Shown here one piece after another: positions 19,036 to 27,237 of a stretch of 64,000 bases of DNA (positions within the stretch are counted from its first letter, which is position 1; every line of letters begins with the position of its first letter). The position numbers were made by a program, and so were the translations under genes. The DNA comes from Chryseobacterium sp. G0162. GTDB lineage: Bacteria; Bacteroidota; Bacteroidia; Flavobacteriales; Weeksellaceae. A model generated the notes under the pieces. The model saw nothing but the letters and a program-made list of their open reading frames with translations. It did not search any database and was not told the DNA's origin. Location: positions 4,946,001 to 5,010,000 of the forward strand of contig NZ_CP033922.1 in the NCBI RefSeq assembly GCF_003815715.1, in the 5' to 3' direction.

Positions 19036-20145
19036 TTACATGAAATCTTTGATAATTCCTGTGAGTTTGATGATCTCCTCTTCTGTATTGAAGCTGTGGA
19101 GACAGATCCGGAGTCTTTCACTTCCTTCTTTTACCGTTGGGCTGTATATGGCATAGGTTAAGAATCCTTCATCTGATAGTTCTTTCTGTAAAGACTTTAG
19201 TTTCTGATTATCGGGAATGATAATGGCCTGAACCGGACTTATTACAGAAGATGGAGATGCTAATCCCTGGCTCCGGAATGTTTTTATATTTTCCTGAAGG
19301 CGTATGGATAACTGCTGATTATTTTCTAAAAAATCATATCCTGTTTTGATCCTCATCCATTGGAAATCCTGTGCGGAAGTAGTATAAATAAAGGGAGATG
19401 CAAAATTAACCAGATAAGACTTTAAAGTGTCATTGCAAAGGATGGCAGCACCATGAGCACCCAATGCTTTGCCATAAGTGATTACATTGGCTGTAACCTG
19501 ATCCTTTAAGCCATATCTTTCTACCAATCCATATCCAAAAACTCCAAAAGCATGAGCTTCATCAACGATTAAACCGGCTTCATATTTCTTTGCCAGTGCA
19601 GCGATCTCTTTGATAGGGGCAATATCTCCTTCCATGGAGTAAAGGCTTTCAATAGCGATATAACAATGTCCTTCCTGTTTTTTTAAAATGCTTTCCAGGT
19701 GTTCCGGATCATTATGCCTGAATTTTAATTTTCGAGCATTTGACATTTTACAAGCGTCATGTACGGAACGATGAATCTGTTCATCCACAATAATCATATC
19801 ATGACGGTTGGGAAGCGTTGAAAACAACGCTAAATTGGCATTATAACCGGAAGGAAAAAGCAATGCAGAAGGAAACTGATGTTTTTCAGCGATAAAACGC
19901 TCTGTAAAATCTGTTATTCCGCTGTTTCCGCTAATCAATCTGGAGCCTGTACTTCCTGAAAGCAATTGAGGACATTCATTGATTTTCTCCAATATTATCT
20001 TTTGGAGTTCCTTATTTTTTGCTAATCCCAAATAATCGTTAGAGTAGAAATCAATCCCTTCAGCTTTTGGCTTTAAAGTTCTTAATGTTCCGTTCTGTTC
20101 TCTTTTGTAGAGTTCCTCCTGAAAGCGATTGATGTTTTTAAGCAT
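19036..20145 (-). CDS. bioF: 8-amino-7-oxononanoate synthase (BioF)
   Basis: PLP enzyme condensing pimeloyl-ACP/CoA with alanine to give KAPA, the first committed biotin step. 369 residues. Seen are FYSNDYLGLA (substrate loop), STGSRLISGN, the PLP aspartate in VDEAHAFGVFG and the Schiff-base Lys in TYGKALGAHG. Its start overlaps the stop of the diiron-like gene upstream by 8 bases, implying coupled translation. Close relatives such as glycine C-acetyltransferase are excluded by the neighbouring bioDBA. Confidence 0.95.
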   Translation of the reverse strand: MLKNINRFQEELYKREQNGTLRTLKPKAEGIDFYSNDYLGLAKNKELQKIILEKINECPQLLSGSTGSRLISGNSGITDFTERFIAEKHQFPSALLFPSGYNANLALFSTLPNRHDMIIVDEQIHRSVHDACKMSNARKLKFRHNDPEHLESILKKQEGHCYIAIESLYSMEGDIAPIKEIAALAKKYEAGLIVDEAHAFGVFGYGLVERYGLKDQVTANVITYGKALGAHGAAILCNDTLKSYLVNFASPFIYTTSAQDFQWMRIKTGYDFLENNQQLSIRLQENIKTFRSQGLASPSSVISPVQAIIIPDNQKLKSLQKELSDEGFLTYAIYSPTVKEGSERLRICLHSFNTEEEIIKLTGIIKDFM

Positions 20146-20761
20146 AATTCAATTGAGCTACTTCTTCCGTAATAGCATTAATCCATTGCTGGTGCAGGTC
20201 ATTTTCTATTTCCAGAATATGATCTGCATGCAATTGCCAGTCTTCAGAGAATTCATTAAGCTGATGAATCATTTCTTCGAGGTGACCTTCTTCTTCCAGG
20301 ATAATAGATTTTACCATTATTTTTGAAGATTCTTCTGTCAGGATTTCCTGATAAACCGGATAAAGCTCATCAGCTCGAACTTCAATAGCATAAGTAACAA
20401 AGAGATAAGCAGCATATTTCAGTTCTTCTTTTGTAAGCCGGAAAACACCCTGAAGATATCTGCAGGCTTTAATATCCAATGAATGCAGATATTGTCTTGT
20501 TGCTGTGGGAGCTAGCAGCTCTCTATTTTCATAAGTTTTGCAAAGTTCCGGATCTATTTTTCCGATCTGTTTTTTAAGATAATAAGCATGGCGATGTTCT
20601 TCAGCAGCATGTTTCAGCTGAATTAGGGTAACCATTACCGGATGTTCACATTTTGATATTTTTCTTGCACCGGCATTTTCCATAAAGGAAAGGGTATTCA
20701 GCCATTTGGCATGGGTACTGCCATCCAGTACTATTTTTTTGAGGAGTTGATGAAATTCCAT
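20138..20761 (-). CDS. Diiron/ferritin-like four-helix protein, first gene of the biotin operon
   Basis: 207 residues, all-helical, cytoplasmic, not a recognised biotin gene. Four helices carry the ligand pattern of a carboxylate-bridged diiron site: Glu29 (MENAGARKI), Glu55-x-x-His58 (EEHRH), Glu127 (YAIEVRADELY) and Glu157-x-x-His160 (EEEGH). That is the E...ExxH...E...ExxH arrangement of ferritin-like oxygenases and MiaE-type hydroxylases. It overlaps bioF by 8 bases and heads the operon, so it is likely to act with biotin synthesis. No bioC, bioH or BioI-type gene is present to supply the pimeloyl chain; a role in producing or trimming that precursor is attractive but inferred. It could instead be a tRNA-hydroxylase relative. 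Confidence 0.75.
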   Translation of the reverse strand: MEFHQLLKKIVLDGSTHAKWLNTLSFMENAGARKISKCEHPVMVTLIQLKHAAEEHRHAYYLKKQIGKIDPELCKTYENRELLAPTATRQYLHSLDIKACRYLQGVFRLTKEELKYAAYLFVTYAIEVRADELYPVYQEILTEESSKIMVKSIILEEEGHLEEMIHQLNEFSEDWQLHADHILEIENDLHQQWINAITEEVAQLNYA

Positions 20762-20779
20762 AGATTTTTATTTTGATGT

Positions 20780-20826
20780 CAAAAGTAGTATATTGCCGGA
20801 TGGTTCTATGGTGCCAGTTTTTATAT
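20780..20826. promoter_or_regulatory. Biotin operon promoter and candidate MocR operator
   Basis: CAAAAGTA (20780-20787) reads TACTTTTG on the minus strand, a good -7 box for the operon. No TTG stands at -33; instead two direct repeats ATGGTTC and ATGGTGC (20800-20806 and 20808-20814) cover that position, as expected if an activator is needed. CAGTTTTTATAT (20815-20826), next to the MocR start, is shared exactly with the second MocR gene (49618-49629). Confidence 0.45.
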
Positions 20827-20827
20827 T

Positions 20828-22315
20828 ATGGATAGTCCGGTTAAGATTCCTTATGAAAGTTTTATTAAAATAGATAGAAAATCAGAGACTTCTATCTATT
20901 TACAAATAGCTAATCAATTGGTGAATGCGATTCAAAGAGGTTTTTTGCCTTTTGGTACAAAACTTCCCGGAACCAGAGCTTTTAGTGAAATACTGGATGT
21001 GCATCGAAATACGGCCGTGGCAGTATATGATGAACTGTCTGCACAAGGCTGGGTGGAAAGTTTTCCTAACAAAGGAACTTTTGTCATCGGGAAAGACCAG
21101 GAAAAACCCGTAAAAGTAAAAGATTTTGAGGATAATAGTCTTCAGAACTATCCTCAATTGACAGGCTTTACTTTTAAGACTTCCAATATTCTGGATAACC
21201 CTTTTGAACATTCGGATTGTGAATATGTTTTTAATGATGGGGTTCCGGATATCAGACTTACCCAAATCGGGCAACATTCACGATATTATAGTTCTATTCT
21301 TAAGAGAAAGTCTAGCCAAAAAGGACTTGGACATTATAATCATGACGGAAGTGAATTTTTTAAAGAACATTTGTCAAGGTATCTCAACTTATCCCGTGGA
21401 TTACCCATTTCTAAGAACAACCTTCTGATTACCCGAAGTACGGAAATGAGTATTTATATTGTTTCCGAAATTCTTTTGTCTCCAGGTGATACCGTACTGG
21501 TTGGAGATCTGAGTTATTTCTCAGTGAATATGATTTTCCAGAAAGCAGGAGTAAATATTGTCACACTTCCGATTGATGAAGATGGAATTATCGTAGAAAG
21601 TGTAAGGGAAGCTTGTCATAAGAAGAAAATAAGGATGTTGTATCTTACTCCACACCATCACTATCCTACTACTGTAGCTTTAAGTGCGCAACGAAGGCTG
21701 GAACTGCTGGACTTAGCGAATGAATATGGATTTGTTATTCTCGAAGACGACTATGATTATGAATTTCATTATGATAAAAGTCCAATCTTACCTTTGGCAA
21801 GTGCTGATACAAACGGAATGGTGATCTATATAGGATCTTTCGGGAAATCATTGGCGCCGGGATTCAGAACCGGATTTATTGTAGCTCCTGAAAATCTGAT
21901 GGTGGAAATGCGGAAACACCTTGGAATTATTGACCGCCAAGGTGATATTCTGATGGAAAGAACACTGGGCGAAATGATTGAAGAAGGAGAAATCAACCGT
22001 TATCTGAAAAAATCCTTAAAAGTTTATCAGGAAAGGCGGGATTATTTCAGTGTTTTGCTCCAAGAAAACCTTGGTGATGTGATTGCTTTTGAAAAACCTT
22101 CCGGAGGTCTCGCCATCTGGATGGAATGGAATATTCCGATTAATCTGATGCAACTGAGCCGGAAATGTGCTCAGGATAATCTTTTTATTCCTAAAACCCT
22201 GCTTTATCAGAATAAAAATCTTACCGCGATGAGGCTGGGCTTTGGAGATCTGAGTTTTGAGGAGATGGATAAAAGTATAGAGATCCTTTCCCAGAATATC
22301 CTCCATTTTAGATAA
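20828..22315 (+). CDS. MocR-family regulator (GntR HTH plus aminotransferase domain), divergent from biotin operon
   Basis: 495 residues. The N-terminal GntR winged helix (about 15-85: IYLQIANQLVNAIQRG, then LPGTRAFSEILDVHRNT) is joined by a linker to a fold-type-I aminotransferase-like domain (about 135-490). The PLP lysine is present as Lys340 in SFGKSLAPG and the PLP Asp in EDDYDYEF. MocR proteins use this domain as a PLP/amino-compound sensor, not as an enzyme. Only 66 bases separate it from the biotin operon, so it is the obvious candidate regulator; BioF and BioA products are amino ketones or amines that could form a PLP adduct. The regulated pathway is inferred from position. Confidence 0.9.
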   Translation: MDSPVKIPYESFIKIDRKSETSIYLQIANQLVNAIQRGFLPFGTKLPGTRAFSEILDVHRNTAVAVYDELSAQGWVESFPNKGTFVIGKDQEKPVKVKDFEDNSLQNYPQLTGFTFKTSNILDNPFEHSDCEYVFNDGVPDIRLTQIGQHSRYYSSILKRKSSQKGLGHYNHDGSEFFKEHLSRYLNLSRGLPISKNNLLITRSTEMSIYIVSEILLSPGDTVLVGDLSYFSVNMIFQKAGVNIVTLPIDEDGIIVESVREACHKKKIRMLYLTPHHHYPTTVALSAQRRLELLDLANEYGFVILEDDYDYEFHYDKSPILPLASADTNGMVIYIGSFGKSLAPGFRTGFIVAPENLMVEMRKHLGIIDRQGDILMERTLGEMIEEGEINRYLKKSLKVYQERRDYFSVLLQENLGDVIAFEKPSGGLAIWMEWNIPINLMQLSRKCAQDNLFIPKTLLYQNKNLTAMRLGFGDLSFEEMDKSIEILSQNILHFR

Positions 22316-22319
22316 AGAT

Positions 22320-22347
22320 AAAAAAGCCTCTACAATGATAGAGGCTT
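22320..22347. terminator. Bidirectional terminator
   Basis: AAGCCTCTA/TAGAGGCTT stem with loop CAATGA. The T run is best on the minus strand (end of the esterase transcript), but it also lies 5 bases past the MocR stop. Confidence 0.7.
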
Positions 22348-22437
22348 GGTATTTATTTATTGTTGATATGAAGTTTCTTCTTCTTTCGGTTTTAAATAAA
22401 TAATAAGTCCTGTAGCAAGAAGTGTTCGTGATCTGTA

Positions 22438-23247
22438 CTATTTGAAGTATTTATCAAACAGGGTTAATTGTTCAGAAAGTGAGCGGCTCCAGTATTGATT
22501 ATCGTGAGCTCCTAGGGATTCTGTATACAGGTGTTGTATCTTTTGTTCAGTAAGTTTTGCATGGAATTTTCTGTTTTGTCCGATCATCTGAATATCTTCC
22601 GTTCCACAGTCGAAAATATAACGTTGTCCGGCTGTAGCCATTAATTTAATCTTGTTGTCTGTAAAGAAATTAGAGTTTATAGATTCCAATGGTCCTATTA
22701 CTTTATTAACCATATATTTATTATAGCCTTCTCCAAAAGCATTAAAATCTAAAGCGCCACATGAACTTCCTACAATTCCAAATGTCTTGTTATAGGTGAC
22801 CCCAATATTTGTAGCTCCATAACCGCCCATACTCCATCCCAAAATTCCCCTAAATCTCTTTTCAGCTTTTACCGGATAATTTTTGTCAATAAAATCAACC
22901 AATTCTTTTCCGATAAAGGTTTGGTACTGGGAGTCTTTAATGATCGGACTGTCTACATACCAGGAACTGTAATTTCCGTCAGGTAATATATAAATGGTTT
23001 TATACTCCTGAGCTTTCTTAACGATATCTGGAATATCTTCCTTTAGTATTCTGTCTGGATTACCACTGAAACCATGAAGAATATATACCGATGGATATGT
23101 TGTATTGGGTTGTACGTTTGGAGTGATGATGATCGTTTTGATCTTTTTATTCATCTTAGGACTGAAAACTTCCTGATGAATGATCTTCTGTGCTGAAAAC
23201 TGTGCAAAGGCAGTCAGAACAACAACAATGTTGATTAACTTTTTCAT
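22438..23247 (-). CDS. Exported esterase (esterase D/putative esterase alpha-beta hydrolase)
   Basis: 269 residues with a clear signal peptide (MKKLINIVVVLTAFAQFSA, cleavage about residue 19), so periplasmic or surface. Alpha/beta-hydrolase fold with oxyanion loop YILHGFSGNPD, nucleophile elbow GWSMGGYGA (Ser about 149), an acid in the FDCGTED region and the late His in SLGAHDNQYW. This is the layout of the esterase-D family, which includes feruloyl/acetyl-xylan esterases and mycolyltransferase relatives. Possibly acts on acyl esters of carbohydrates. It stands alone between terminators. Confidence 0.85.
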   Translation of the reverse strand: MKKLINIVVVLTAFAQFSAQKIIHQEVFSPKMNKKIKTIIITPNVQPNTTYPSVYILHGFSGNPDRILKEDIPDIVKKAQEYKTIYILPDGNYSSWYVDSPIIKDSQYQTFIGKELVDFIDKNYPVKAEKRFRGILGWSMGGYGATNIGVTYNKTFGIVGSSCGALDFNAFGEGYNKYMVNKVIGPLESINSNFFTDNKIKLMATAGQRYIFDCGTEDIQMIGQNRKFHAKLTEQKIQHLYTESLGAHDNQYWSRSLSEQLTLFDKYFK

Positions 23248-23363
23248 GCTTTAAAAATATTTAATTAATAATGACTGACCATCAGATACATGTTACCTAA
23301 ATTTAAGATTTTTTGTTTACATAATCAATGCATCCGTGTGATCTTATAACAATACAAAGTTGC

Positions 23364-23405
23364 ACCGGAAAAAAAGGAAAAGCCTCAACAAATGTTGAAG
23401 CTTTT
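23364..23405 (-). terminator. Terminator of the KAS III-like gene
   Basis: AAAAGCCTCAACA (23378-23390) pairs with TGTTGAAGCTTTT (23393-23405). On the minus strand a T-rich run follows. Confidence 0.7.
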
Positions 23406-23435
23406 GTCAATTGATTTCTTATACTATTGCTGGAA

Positions 23436-24410
23436 TTAGTATTTCCATAGCATTAATCCTGCCTGATAGCCTGCCCCCAATGTCCAAATCAGAATATGTT
23501 CTCCTTGCTGGAGTTTTCTTACATTCTTTTGATATTGATGCAAAGCCAGAAATGGACTGGAAGAGCCGGTATACCCTACTTCTCTTGAATAGAACGGAAT
23601 TTTTTCTGGCGGTAAATTAAAATGTTCACCAATAATATTGATGTTTTTTAATGAAAATTGAGAAAATAAAAACAGGTCGATTTTTTCAATATTTAAATGA
23701 TTACGTTCTAAAAAACCGTTCATATCATTCAGTGCAAAATTGACACTACCACTTCCATCGAAGCTATTATCCCATAAAGTAACATCATTCGGATGGTAAC
23801 AAGAATATCCTTTAGGAGGAAACAATACCGTATTACAAATACTACTGTCTGTATGGTAAAGAACATCCATTAATCCTGAAGTAGAATCATCTTTTTCTAC
23901 AATAAAAGCAAAAGATGAATCAGAAAAACAAAATGCTGTTACAGGATTCTCAGAGTCCAATATACTTGATAATTTCTCAGAACATATTATCAATGCTTTT
24001 TGAGCTGTATCAGATACCGATAGATATTTTGTAATCTGGTCCAAGGCTACAAAAGCTCCGATACAATTGACATTGATATCATAACACAGTGTATTCGCCT
24101 TTCCCTGTAATGCCTGATGAATCTTGATCGCATCACAGGGGATGAGATGTTCTGAAGTGCTGGTTACAAATACAATAATATCAATATCCAAAATGGAAGT
24201 ATTGCTTTCTCTGAGGGCTCCCTTTGCTGCATGTATTCCCATAGATAATGTTGTCTCTTCCGAATCTTCAGTTGCAATAAATCGATTGCTTCGCCCTAAT
24301 GCATTTTGAATTTTTTGCATAGACACATTTTTCTGTTCAAATTGTTCAATAACAAACTCATTGGTTTCCGCATGTTCCGGATGATAAAAATAAGTGTGAC
24401 CTAATTTCAT
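23436..24410 (-). CDS. KAS III-like (FabH-related) thiolase-fold protein with degenerate active site
   Basis: 324 residues with the thiolase fold of 3-oxoacyl-ACP synthase III. The nucleophile is kept as Cys116 in DINVNCIGAF. The usual His of the PHQAN motif is replaced: the aligned stretch reads LFSQFSLKN with Ser250. The Asn of the GNTSAAS motif is Tyr280 in VGYTGSSS. It therefore cannot do normal decarboxylative condensation by the Cys-His-Asn mechanism, but could transfer or hydrolyse acyl groups through the Cys. It is monocistronic, downstream of a Crp/Fnr gene on the same strand. It does not sit with the biotin genes or with an ACP gene. Substrate unknown. Confidence 0.8.
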   Translation of the reverse strand: MKLGHTYFYHPEHAETNEFVIEQFEQKNVSMQKIQNALGRSNRFIATEDSEETTLSMGIHAAKGALRESNTSILDIDIIVFVTSTSEHLIPCDAIKIHQALQGKANTLCYDINVNCIGAFVALDQITKYLSVSDTAQKALIICSEKLSSILDSENPVTAFCFSDSSFAFIVEKDDSTSGLMDVLYHTDSSICNTVLFPPKGYSCYHPNDVTLWDNSFDGSGSVNFALNDMNGFLERNHLNIEKIDLFLFSQFSLKNINIIGEHFNLPPEKIPFYSREVGYTGSSSPFLALHQYQKNVRKLQQGEHILIWTLGAGYQAGLMLWKY

Positions 24411-24557
24411 GATTTTGGTTTTATTAAATTCATTTATTTCCCACTATAGGGATTTAATGTAAAATTAATAAAATATACCATACAAAAGCTGTATTAAGAA
24501 AAATTATTCTATTAGTAAAAGATTATATCTAAGATATAACTATGAAAGTTGATAAAA

Positions 24558-25136
24558 TTATTTGTTGATTTCCTTTTTTATACGGCTCAATTGTGTAGGA
24601 GTTATTCCTAAATAGGAAGCTATATGATGTTGCTTTAGTCTATCATGCAGAGATTTATTTTCAAGCAATAGTATATACCGTTGTTTTGCGGTTTCAAATT
24701 TCAAGGAAACTTCAAGCGGCTCCTTTTTTACCACCCAGTTCTTTTCCAGATATCTAATTTGAAATAACGCAAGATCATGATGCTTTTCCACTAGTTCGCG
24801 AAAAGTTTTAACCGGATATTTAATAACGGAACAGTCTTCAAGGGCAATGATGCTGAAATCACTGGGTTCATTTTTAATAATGGCAGAAGTGGAAGCTACA
24901 AAACTGTTTTCCTCAAAAAAGATCTTATAGATATTATTTCCTTCTTCATCTGTTGTGTAGTACCCTATTAAACCGGATTTAACGAAATAATAATATCTGG
25001 CCATACTCCCGGATTCCAGAAGAAGTTCATTTTTTTGAAAATTTTCCTCACTGCAGATTTCCACTAAGGCTTTGGTTGTTTCCTCTGATAATGGATAATA
25101 GGTATTGATTTGATGTAGGAATTCTGAATTGTTCAT
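24558..25136 (-). CDS. Crp/Fnr-family transcriptional regulator
   Basis: 192 residues: cyclic-nucleotide-binding-type beta-roll (about 20-115, with LLESGSMARYYYFVKSGLIGYYT), a dimer helix, and a short C-terminal helix-turn-helix (HHIASYLGITPTQLSRIKKEINK). The HTH is of the Bacteroidota short type ending directly after the recognition helix. No cysteine set for an Fe-S cluster. It lies 147 bases upstream of the KAS III-like gene on the same strand and may control it. Ligand unknown. Confidence 0.88.
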   Translation of the reverse strand: MNNSEFLHQINTYYPLSEETTKALVEICSEENFQKNELLLESGSMARYYYFVKSGLIGYYTTDEEGNNIYKIFFEENSFVASTSAIIKNEPSDFSIIALEDCSVIKYPVKTFRELVEKHHDLALFQIRYLEKNWVVKKEPLEVSLKFETAKQRYILLLENKSLHDRLKQHHIASYLGITPTQLSRIKKEINK

Positions 25137-25205
25137 TGTATCAAAGAAATAACATGTTGGTTACAGGAAGGCTAGCAAAGCACTTTAGAGTATGTATAGA
25201 AACTT

Positions 25206-25727
25206 TTACTCCAGAGTTTTCTTCATCATCAGATCTGTTTGTTCATCATCTCCAAGCCTGAAAATGTGTTTATCAAACTCAACAAAACCGTTCTTTTTGT
25301 AGAAATGTAAGGCTTTCAGGTTTTCTTCCCAGACTCCCAGCCACAGATATGATTTTTTGAGATGTTGAGCGGTTTTCAATGCCTGATCGTAAAGGAGCTG
25401 CCCAATTTTCTTACCATGATGACTTTTCTTTACATAGATCCGTTCAATTTCAAGGCTGGTATCATCCTGTAATTCGGTCTGTGCTTTACCGGAATTCACT
25501 TTCAGATAACCTACCGGATCATCTTCTTCCCAGGCAATATAAAAATGAGAATCAGGATTCTTAAGTTCAGAAGTTATTTTTTCAATATTGAAGCTTTCTT
25601 TAAGATATTTTTCCATGGCTTCTTCCGTATTGTTTTCTGAAAACGTTTCAGAAAATGTCTGGACACCAAGCTTCTGGATAATATCCATATCTTCCGCAGA
25701 GGCTTTATTGATGATAATTGAGGCCAT
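25206..25727 (-). CDS. GNAT-family N-acetyltransferase
   Basis: 173 residues, cytoplasmic. Acetyl-CoA-dependent acetyltransferase; the A motif is seen as IERIYVKKSHHGKKIGQLLY (Q/RxxGxG/A-type loop, about 92-111), with the B-motif LGVWEENLKALHFYKKNGF following. Similar to PaiA/YkkB-like small-molecule acetyltransferases. It is 12 bases downstream of the nucleoside phosphorylase gene and is probably in one transcript with it. Acceptor substrate unknown. Confidence 0.88.
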   Translation of the reverse strand: MASIIINKASAEDMDIIQKLGVQTFSETFSENNTEEAMEKYLKESFNIEKITSELKNPDSHFYIAWEEDDPVGYLKVNSGKAQTELQDDTSLEIERIYVKKSHHGKKIGQLLYDQALKTAQHLKKSYLWLGVWEENLKALHFYKKNGFVEFDKHIFRLGDDEQTDLMMKKTLE

Positions 25728-25739
25728 TTTTAAAAAGTT

Positions 25740-26321
25740 TTATGAAAATAATATTTTTCTGAATGCTTCAGATGCCAGATGTACCTGTACACTCCAATCA
25801 TCGGCAGCATCACTTCCCGCATCATCAGAAATATACTTTAAACATAGAAATGGAATGTTTTCTTTTTGTGCAATTAATGCTAAAGGATAGGCTTCCATAT
25901 CTACAATATTATAATCCGTTTCAGAATGGTTCATTTCAAAGCTGTCACCACTTCCGCAGATTCCTTCTTTTAAAGTGTCCATTTTAAGACCATATTCCAA
26001 AACAGGCGGAACCCCGGATAATGGGGTTTCATACAGTTTAAAACCTAGGCCTCTCACATCCATATCTCTCTGGATAAACTTGGTACAGCAAACCACTTCT
26101 CCTTTATGAAAACCCTTACTTCCTGCAGACCCCAGATTCACAATTAATTTAGGTTTTCTAAGGTGAATTTCCTTTGTCAATTCTATCGCTGCATTTACTT
26201 TCCCGATGCCTGTTATTAATTTATTTTTCCCGTCAAATACCGTTCCTGCTTCAGAATCCAGTGCAAAAACAAAAAGACTGTCTGCAATAGGAAAATGAAA
26301 TTCATTATTAATTTTAATCAT
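25740..26321 (-). CDS. MTA/SAH nucleosidase-like phosphorylase-superfamily protein
   Basis: 193 residues with the PNP/MTAN fold: GIGKVNAAIELT (about 38-49), NLGSAGSKG (phosphate/ribose-binding glycine loop) and the catalytic-type acid in DMEAYPLALIAQ followed by CLKYISDDAGSDAADDW (Asp of the purine site). It probably hydrolyses a nucleoside such as methylthioadenosine or S-adenosylhomocysteine. Shorter than the usual 230 residues, mainly at the N-terminus. Preceded by a consensus -7 box at 26349-26356. Confidence 0.85.
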   Translation of the reverse strand: MIKINNEFHFPIADSLFVFALDSEAGTVFDGKNKLITGIGKVNAAIELTKEIHLRKPKLIVNLGSAGSKGFHKGEVVCCTKFIQRDMDVRGLGFKLYETPLSGVPPVLEYGLKMDTLKEGICGSGDSFEMNHSETDYNIVDMEAYPLALIAQKENIPFLCLKYISDDAGSDAADDWSVQVHLASEAFRKILFS

Positions 26322-26348
26322 TGAAAAATATAGATTTATACTGTTTTA

Positions 26349-26356
26349 CAAAGATA
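26349..26356 (-). promoter_or_regulatory. -7 box for the nucleosidase/GNAT operon
   Basis: CAAAGATA reads TATCTTTG on the minus strand, a strong form of TAnnTTTG, 28 bases upstream of the ATG. No clear -33 TTG. Confidence 0.5.
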
Positions 26357-26416
26357 CAAATCATTATAAAGTTTCTTAATCTTTTGCATTAAAATAAATA
26401 GCCTTTCACAAGATTA

Positions 26417-26456
26417 TAATAAAAATAAAACCCCAAACTAAAATAGCTTGGGGTTT
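26417..26456 (-). terminator. Terminator of the esterase-MFS-DsbA operon
   Basis: AAACCCCAA (26428-26436) pairs with TTGGGGTTT (26448-26456). The minus-strand side continues TTTTATTTTTATTA. Confidence 0.75.
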
Positions 26457-26462
26457 ATATGA

Positions 26463-27164
26463 TTAAATGCTGCATCCATCTGTATCACAGGAAGCACCGT
26501 TACTTCCTGAAAGATCTTTAAAAGGACTTACCGTCTCTTTATAAGTCTGCTGCAATGCATTTTCAAATACTTCTACAGGCTGTGCTCCGGAAACGGCATA
26601 TTTTCCGTTCAAAACAAAGAAAGGAACTCCGGAAACTCCATTGTTTCTTGCTTCCATAATATCCTGATTTACTTCATAATCCAATTGGTCAGAAGTAATG
26701 GCTTCTCTGGCTTCTTCTTTATCAATGCCCAGGTTTTCAGCAAGGGAAATCAATACCTCAGGATCTCCTACATTTTTGCCATCAATAAAATGAGCGATAA
26801 ATAATGCTTCTTCCATTTCATTGGATTTGTTATGCTTTTTAGCCAAATGAAGAAGTCTGTGAGCACTGAATGTATTGGTAATTAATGCTTTTTCAAAATT
26901 GAAATCAATTCCGGCTCCTTTTCCCATTTGCGTAACCTGAGCCAGCATTTGGTTAGCCTGAGCTTCCTGAACTCCTTTTTTTTCTCTAAAATATTGAATC
27001 GTATTTTGAGTCTTATCAGAATCTAAAGTTGGGTCAAGCTGAAAGCTCTTCCACTCTACTTCCACTTCATCTTTAAATGGCAATTTTTCCAAGGCCTGTT
27101 CAAAGTTATTTTTCCCGATATAGCAAAACGGACACATCACGTCCGACCAGATTTCTATTTTCAT
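26463..27164 (-). CDS. DsbA/FrnE-family oxidoreductase
   Basis: 233 residues from the ATG at 27162-27164; the frame is open further upstream but would run into the MFS gene. Thioredoxin fold with helical insert: IEIWSDVMCPFCYIGKNNF carries the CPFC active site at about residues 11-14, and cis-proline GVSGVPFFVLNG. No signal peptide, so cytoplasmic like FrnE and 2-hydroxychromene-2-carboxylate isomerase relatives. The C-terminus has a CDTDGCSI Cys pair, which could be a second redox centre. A -7 box at 27196-27203 suggests its own promoter in addition to read-through from the MFS gene. Confidence 0.88.
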   Translation of the reverse strand: MKIEIWSDVMCPFCYIGKNNFEQALEKLPFKDEVEVEWKSFQLDPTLDSDKTQNTIQYFREKKGVQEAQANQMLAQVTQMGKGAGIDFNFEKALITNTFSAHRLLHLAKKHNKSNEMEEALFIAHFIDGKNVGDPEVLISLAENLGIDKEEAREAITSDQLDYEVNQDIMEARNNGVSGVPFFVLNGKYAVSGAQPVEVFENALQQTYKETVSPFKDLSGSNGASCDTDGCSI

Positions 27165-27195
27165 TCTATTTAATTTTAATTCGAATTGAGTATAA

Positions 27196-27203
27196 CAAAG
27201 ATA
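27196..27203 (-). promoter_or_regulatory. -7 box for the DsbA-family gene
   Basis: CAAAGATA, which is TATCTTTG on the minus strand, lies 32 bases before the ATG at 27164 in the 73-base gap after the MFS gene. It supports the short start. Confidence 0.45.
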
Positions 27204-27237
27204 CGAATTTATTTTAATGTAATAAAATTTGTTACAT

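Noticed and set aside
23436..24410. KAS III-like protein as BioZ supplying pimeloyl-ACP to the nearby biotin operon
   Set aside because: BioZ needs condensation chemistry; this protein has lost the catalytic His and Asn, and it is separated from the bio genes by a MocR gene, an esterase gene and two terminators.
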